A DNA stretch of 64,000 nucleotides from Sandaracinaceae bacterium (GTDB taxonomy: Bacteria > Myxococcota_A > Polyangia > Polyangiales > Houyiibacteriaceae). Position numbers and translations under genes: made by a program. How positions within the stretch are numbered: position 1 is the stretch's first letter; each line of letters begins with the position of its first letter. The stretch is from assembly GCA_020633075.1 (NCBI GenBank), contig JACKEI010000003.1, positions 310,001 to 374,000 of the forward strand, in the 5' to 3' direction. The notes beneath the pieces were generated by a model. That model did not search any database. It was given only the letters and a program-made list of their open reading frames with translations, and was not told the origin of the DNA. Of the stretch, positions 60,293-64,000 are shown piece by piece.

Positions 60293-60886
60293 TCAGTAGA
60301 AGGCGTGCCCCAGCACGAGCCGCACGATGGGCGCGAGCGAGCCCGAACCCGCCGACCCCCACACGTCCACGGTCGCTCCTGCGCTGGCCCCGAGGTACAG
60401 CGCCTGAAACCGCCGCGCGTAGCCGAGCTCCGCGCCCAGCATCACCCGACCCGGGCCCTGCCCGCGCGCGACGTAGCCGACCGTCGCAGACACGTGGAGC
60501 GCGCTGAGCCCGCTCCCGATCACGTTCGCTCCCACCCTCCCGATCACCGTGACGCCGCGCGGGGTGCGCAGACGTGTGACGGCCTCCACATCGAAGCGCA
60601 GGCGGCTCAGCGGCCCCGCCCGGAAAGGTGCAAGCACGAGCCCCACGCTCACGCGCGCTCGGACCAGGGACACCAGGTCCGAGTAGGTGGCGAAGCGTCG
60701 GGAGGGACGCGCCGCGTCCAGCGCCAGCCCTTGGTCGGGGGCGCAGACGGCATGGCTGACCGCGCTCGTGGGGTCACACGCGGAGGCGACCTGGGCCGTC
60801 GCGCTTTCTGGGTGGGAGAGCAGCAGCGCGACGATGAGCCAAGGGCGACGGAGCGCGTGATGGGGAGTTGAATGGAGTGTGGGCAT
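60293..60886 (-). CDS. Exported protein of unknown function, possible beta-barrel
   Basis: 197 residues from the ATG at 60886 (the open frame continues upstream but lacks support). A signal peptide (RRPWLIVALLLSHPESATAQ) leads to a mature chain with alternating hydrophobic strands rich in Gly, Val and Ala (VGLVLAPFRAGPLSRLRFDVEAVTRL, VTVIGRVGANVIGSGLSALHVSATVGYVA, VMLGAELGYARRFQALYLGASAGATVDVWG) and a final VRLVLGHAFY ending in an aromatic residue. This is suggestive of a small outer-membrane beta-barrel, but the family is not identified. Convergent with the TRAP-linked lipoprotein gene. Confidence 0.65.
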   Translation of the reverse strand: MPTLHSTPHHALRRPWLIVALLLSHPESATAQVASACDPTSAVSHAVCAPDQGLALDAARPSRRFATYSDLVSLVRARVSVGLVLAPFRAGPLSRLRFDVEAVTRLRTPRGVTVIGRVGANVIGSGLSALHVSATVGYVARGQGPGRVMLGAELGYARRFQALYLGASAGATVDVWGSAGSGSLAPIVRLVLGHAFY

Positions 60887-61031
60887 GAGACGTCTCGCCC
60901 CCGCTTGTCGGCCCGACGCGGCACAGATTGCGCGCCGCGCCCCGTCGCTCCACGTTTGCTCCCTTTTCCGTCTTTCGTGGCCGCGCACCAGCCCTCCCCG
61001 AACGGGAAGTGGTGTAGGCTGCGCCGAGGTC

Positions 61032-62774
61032 ATGATGCTTCGACACGCGCTGCTCCTCTCTCTTTTCGTCGCCACCTGTCTCCCGGGCTGTTTCCTGTTC
61101 CGGCGCCAGCCCGCACGGGTGGTCGTTCGCCCGGCCGGCTACAGCGGTGGGGTCACGGTCACGGCCGGCGCCACCACGGCCCCGCAGAACGACCTGCCCC
61201 CACGTGAGGCGCTCGAGCGCGTCGAAGCGCACCTCACCGCCGCGAACTACGCCCGCACGGGCCCTGCGGTCCACAACGCCAACATGCCCCAGAACGGGCT
61301 CGTGGCGTACGCACTGGACGCGAACGCGGGGCAGTGCTTCGTGGCCGTGGCCGTGAGCCCGCCCGGGACGGATCTGAACATGGTCGTCATCGACCCACGC
61401 GGCGCCGCCGTGGCGCACAACGTCCAGGCGGACGCCCACCCCTGGGTGGAGATCTGCGCGGCTTCGCGCGGTCGCCACGTGGTGCGCCTCCAGATGGTGC
61501 GTGGCAGCGGCGAGTACTACTACGCGGTCTACGCGCGCCAGGGCAGCGAGCAGGCCGACATCGCGGGGCTCTACGGCGACACGGCTGCCGCGCAGGTGCA
61601 GGCCGCCACGCTGGACGCGGACACCCAGCGGCGGGTCGCGGCGGTGGACACGCGGCTGCGCGGACAGCGCTACCAGAGCGTCTCGGCGGCGCAGGGCGTG
61701 CAGCTCTCCCCGCGCGAGGAGCGCAACTACCCACTCAACCTGCAGGCCGGCTACTGCTACGCCTTCGGCACCTTCGGCGGGCCGGGCACCAGCGACACGG
61801 ACATCTTCATCGTCGACGGCAACGACAACAGCCTCGCCGTGGACCAGGCCACCGACCGCGACGCCCTCGTCGAGTTCTGCCCGCCCCTTCCGGGCGCCTA
61901 CACCCTGCGCGCGCGCCTCTACAACGGTAGCGGGCCCGTGTTCGTGGCGGCGTGGGCGCGGCCCGAGGCGGGGGCGAGCGGCACGGCCACCGTCCCCGTC
62001 GTCACCACCACGGTGGTGGGCACCTCCACCGCGGCCATGACCCTGGACGACAACTTCCGCCTGCGTGACGCCGACATGGTGGCGCGGGGCTACGAGCACT
62101 ACGGCGAGCCCGCCTCCGGTGAGCTGGAGCAGGGCCAGACGCAGGACTTCGGCATCAGCCTCGAGGGGGGCAAGTGCTACGCGATCCTGGCCGTGGGCGA
62201 CACGGGCGTGCGCGACCTCGACCTCGCCGTGCTCGACGCGGCGGGTCAGGCCACCGACCGGGACGTCGAAGCCGATGCGCGCCCCGTGGTGCGGGTTTGT
62301 CCGCAGCGCTCCGGCGAGAGCCGCATCCAGGTCCGCATGGCGAGCGGCGGCGGCGCGTTCCGCTACGTCGCGTATCGCTGGCCGCGCGGCACCCGAGGCC
62401 CCTTCAACCTGAACGGGCTCATCTACGTGCGCCTGGCCGAGGTCACCGCGCTGCTCAGCGTCGACGGCTACCAGCCGAGCGCAGACTTCATGCCCGACCG
62501 AGGCCGGCTGCGCGCCGTGGGGGCGACCGCGCGGCACACGGTCCGTCTCCCGGCCGGGCGCTGCCTCTCCGTCCTCACGGTGGGTGGCGACGGCGTGCAC
62601 GACCTAGACACCACGGTCAGCATGGGCAGCTCGCAGCTCTCCCGCGACACCACGCACAACGCCTTCCCGGACATGCGCTTCTGCACCGAACGCGCGGGAG
62701 ACTACACGCTCGAGATCACCGCCCGCGCCGGCGCCGGCGAGTACTTCTACCAGGTCTTCGAGCAGAGCAACTGA
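61032..62774 (+). CDS. Predicted lipoprotein with repeated PPC-like beta domains
   Basis: 580 residues from the ATG at 61032 (a second ATG follows at once). The leader ends TCLPGC|FLF, a good lipobox. The mature part has three or four similar beta domains, each with a cysteine in G-x-C-Y/F/L-x-x-x-x-V-G and a C-terminal xxCxxxxGxYxLxIxAxxGxGxY-x-Y-x-V phrase: about residues 90-170 (QCFVAVAV, YYYAVYARQG), 225-305 (YCYAFGTFGG, RLYNGSG), 365-445 (KCYAILAVGD, RMASGGGAFRYVAYRW), 490-575 (RCLSVLTVGG, GEYFYQVFEQ). They resemble bacterial pre-peptidase C-terminal (PPC) domains. Function unknown; probably surface-bound. Confidence 0.78.
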   Translation: MMLRHALLLSLFVATCLPGCFLFRRQPARVVVRPAGYSGGVTVTAGATTAPQNDLPPREALERVEAHLTAANYARTGPAVHNANMPQNGLVAYALDANAGQCFVAVAVSPPGTDLNMVVIDPRGAAVAHNVQADAHPWVEICAASRGRHVVRLQMVRGSGEYYYAVYARQGSEQADIAGLYGDTAAAQVQAATLDADTQRRVAAVDTRLRGQRYQSVSAAQGVQLSPREERNYPLNLQAGYCYAFGTFGGPGTSDTDIFIVDGNDNSLAVDQATDRDALVEFCPPLPGAYTLRARLYNGSGPVFVAAWARPEAGASGTATVPVVTTTVVGTSTAAMTLDDNFRLRDADMVARGYEHYGEPASGELEQGQTQDFGISLEGGKCYAILAVGDTGVRDLDLAVLDAAGQATDRDVEADARPVVRVCPQRSGESRIQVRMASGGGAFRYVAYRWPRGTRGPFNLNGLIYVRLAEVTALLSVDGYQPSADFMPDRGRLRAVGATARHTVRLPAGRCLSVLTVGGDGVHDLDTTVSMGSSQLSRDTTHNAFPDMRFCTERAGDYTLEITARAGAGEYFYQVFEQSN

Positions 62775-62807
62775 GACGCGGCCCCGTGCCGCGCCGCGCC
62801 CGCCTGC

Positions 62808-64000
62808 TCACTCGGCGGGCTCGGGGTTGGCCGGGGCGGCTCCGGGGTCGTCGGACACCAGCTCGAACACCAGGCGCAGCGCGTGCGCCTCGCTGCGCGT
62901 CGCGTCCACGTTGGGGACGGGGGTGCGTCGCGCGTCGCTCCCCTCGCGGCCGAGGTTGGTGACCGCGACCAGGACCCAGGCGGTGTCGTCCCCGAGCTCG
63001 ACCGGCAGGTAGCTGCGGGGCGTACCCCGTCGGGGTGGGGCGCTCATGCGGCCCAGCTCTTGCCCCTCGCTCCCGAGGCGGGCCACCGCGAGCGACCAGG
63101 CCACGCCGAACTCCGCGCGCAGGAACACGCGCAGGCGCGACTGCGGTGGCGCCTCGTCCACGTGCACCAGCGCGTAGTAGCTGCCCGTCGGCTCGACCTC
63201 GAGCGGCGGGTCCAGCTCGCCGCTCGAAGGCGGGTGCGAGCGCAGCGCGCTGGTGACCAGCTCCAGCGTCGCGCTCGGGATGGCCGTCGGCTCCAGCGCC
63301 CGCGCCCAGGCGGGGCTGCTGGGCGTGGCCCGAGGGCCGGCGAGGTAGCGGTCGAGGGCGATCGTCTCGAGGGCGCTCGGGAGCGGGTCTTCACTCACCC
63401 GCAGCACCGTCTCGATGGCTTCCCACAGGTCCGGCGAGCCTCGGTAGCCCTCGCCCTCCCATGTGCGCTGGCTGGCCAAGTCCCAGAGTGAGGCGACGAA
63501 CTCCCCGGGGGTCGACTCGTGCCGCTCTGCCAGCGCCGTGAGCAGCAGCGCGCCGCCCGCGTTGGGCGGCTCGTCCGCGTACGCCACGAAGGCCTCGGCG
63601 CTCTCGAGCTGGCTGGCGAGCGCCTCGTCCAGGCAGCCCCAGCGACCGGTCAGGCGGTGGGTCAGGTACGCGGCCGTGGCGCGGCGCCAGCTCTCGGCCT
63701 CTGCGGGGTCCATCGAGAACAGGAGCGCCTCGGCGTACGCAGAGGCCGCGCAGCTCGCCACCGCGTCTCCCGTGAGCCAGGCGGGCAGCCGGGCAAAGGT
63801 GCTCGCCCGGTCGAGGAAGGTGTAGGGCGCGCGCTGATCGAACCCGGCCGCGACCGCTTCCCCTTCGACGAAGTAGAGGTCGAAGCCTGCGGTGTCCCCT
63901 CGACCTCCATCGGCCAGCGGCAACGGCCACCCCTCGCTCACGAGCAGCTGGTGCATGGCCTCCATGCCCCGCAGCGCGCGCTCCACGCTCGCTTGGGAGA
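62808..64000 (-). CDS. Hypothetical protein, 5' end outside window
   Basis: At least 397 residues; the frame is open to the last base of the window, and the GTG at 63986 could be only an internal codon. The first visible part (MEAMHQLLVSEGWPLPLADGGRGDTAGFDLYFVEG) has the pattern of secreted or lipid-anchored myxobacterial proteins with an N-terminal helical domain that resembles putative peptidases. The later part is beta-rich (LRVFLRAEFGVAWSLAVARLGS, YLPVELGDDTAWVLVAVTNLG) and the last residues are Pro/Ala-rich. I see no HExxH in the visible portion. Family uncertain. Confidence 0.65.
   Translation of the reverse strand, partial: SQASVERALRGMEAMHQLLVSEGWPLPLADGGRGDTAGFDLYFVEGEAVAAGFDQRAPYTFLDRASTFARLPAWLTGDAVASCAASAYAEALLFSMDPAEAESWRRATAAYLTHRLTGRWGCLDEALASQLESAEAFVAYADEPPNAGGALLLTALAERHESTPGEFVASLWDLASQRTWEGEGYRGSPDLWEAIETVLRVSEDPLPSALETIALDRYLAGPRATPSSPAWARALEPTAIPSATLELVTSALRSHPPSSGELDPPLEVEPTGSYYALVHVDEAPPQSRLRVFLRAEFGVAWSLAVARLGSEGQELGRMSAPPRRGTPRSYLPVELGDDTAWVLVAVTNLGREGSDARRTPVPNVDATRSEAHALRLVFELVSDDPGAAPANPEPAE

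Overview
The window is very GC-rich (roughly 70% by eye) and densely coded on both strands. It has many lipoproteins of the form '...GCGG', several Hanks-type Ser/Thr kinases, acyl-CoA dehydrogenases, GTG and TTG starts, and long spurious antisense reading frames. This is the style of a myxobacterial (Myxococcota, probably Polyangia) chromosome; a Sandaracinaceae/Haliangiaceae-like genome would fit, but I cannot fix the genus. I see no rRNA, tRNA, CRISPR array, integrase, transposase or phage gene. The largest gene-free stretch is about 220 bp (2592-2814), where I see nothing specific.

Layout. 1-9.4 kb: the end of a YfcH-like epimerase, three lipoproteins, a Ser/Thr kinase, a degenerate formylglycine-generating-enzyme-like lipoprotein, a TfoX-N protein, a GIDE-like membrane protein and a SOUL haem-binding protein. 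9.5-20 kb: exported proteins, a DUF1295 membrane enzyme, a TPR-like protein ending in CxxCH, an O-methyltransferase, a small cysteine protein coupled to a split YeeE/YedE transporter, an alpha/beta hydrolase and a TonB-like protein. 20-31.5 kb: a divergent cytochrome P450/TetR pair, a 1475-residue membrane protein with a Ser-Glu repeat tail, CBS and WYL proteins, a GST and an MFS exporter. 31.5-40 kb: Lon protease, an overlapping DUF3604/PPIase/HupE operon, RdgB and a LysM-MepA endopeptidase. 40-48 kb: a hydrolase, an isovaleryl-CoA-type dehydrogenase, a Gre-factor-like gene convergent with a mini RNA polymerase beta'-like gene, an SDR, and a lipoprotein joining lamin-tail domains to a glucan-water-dikinase-like module. 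47.6-57 kb: two kinases (one fused to a receiver, one with membrane segments), two more acyl-CoA dehydrogenase-family genes, a FAM20-like secreted kinase candidate and a peptidase-MA lipoprotein. 57-64 kb: TRAP transporter permeases with a repeat tail coupled to a lipoprotein, then exported proteins to the edge.

How the genes fit together. Most genes are single or in short runs, and function is scattered rather than concentrated in one pathway. The tightest units, judged by start/stop overlaps, are 33917-37961 (DUF3604, PPIase, HupE), 14902-16183 (cysteine protein and split sulfur-type transporter), 57037-60231 (TRAP permeases plus lipoprotein) and 11005-12218 (two exported proteins). Palindromes or repeats in two divergent gaps (P450/TetR and WYL/GST) suggest local control by the adjacent regulator.

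The strongest candidates for something undescribed are three. One is the compact beta'-clamp-like protein that lacks the zinc ribbon and sits beside a Gre-like factor (42263-43452). The second is the lipoprotein dikinase-like gene (44535-47534). The third is the secreted FAM20-like kinase (53126-54124). All three rest on motif recognition from memory and need profile searches.
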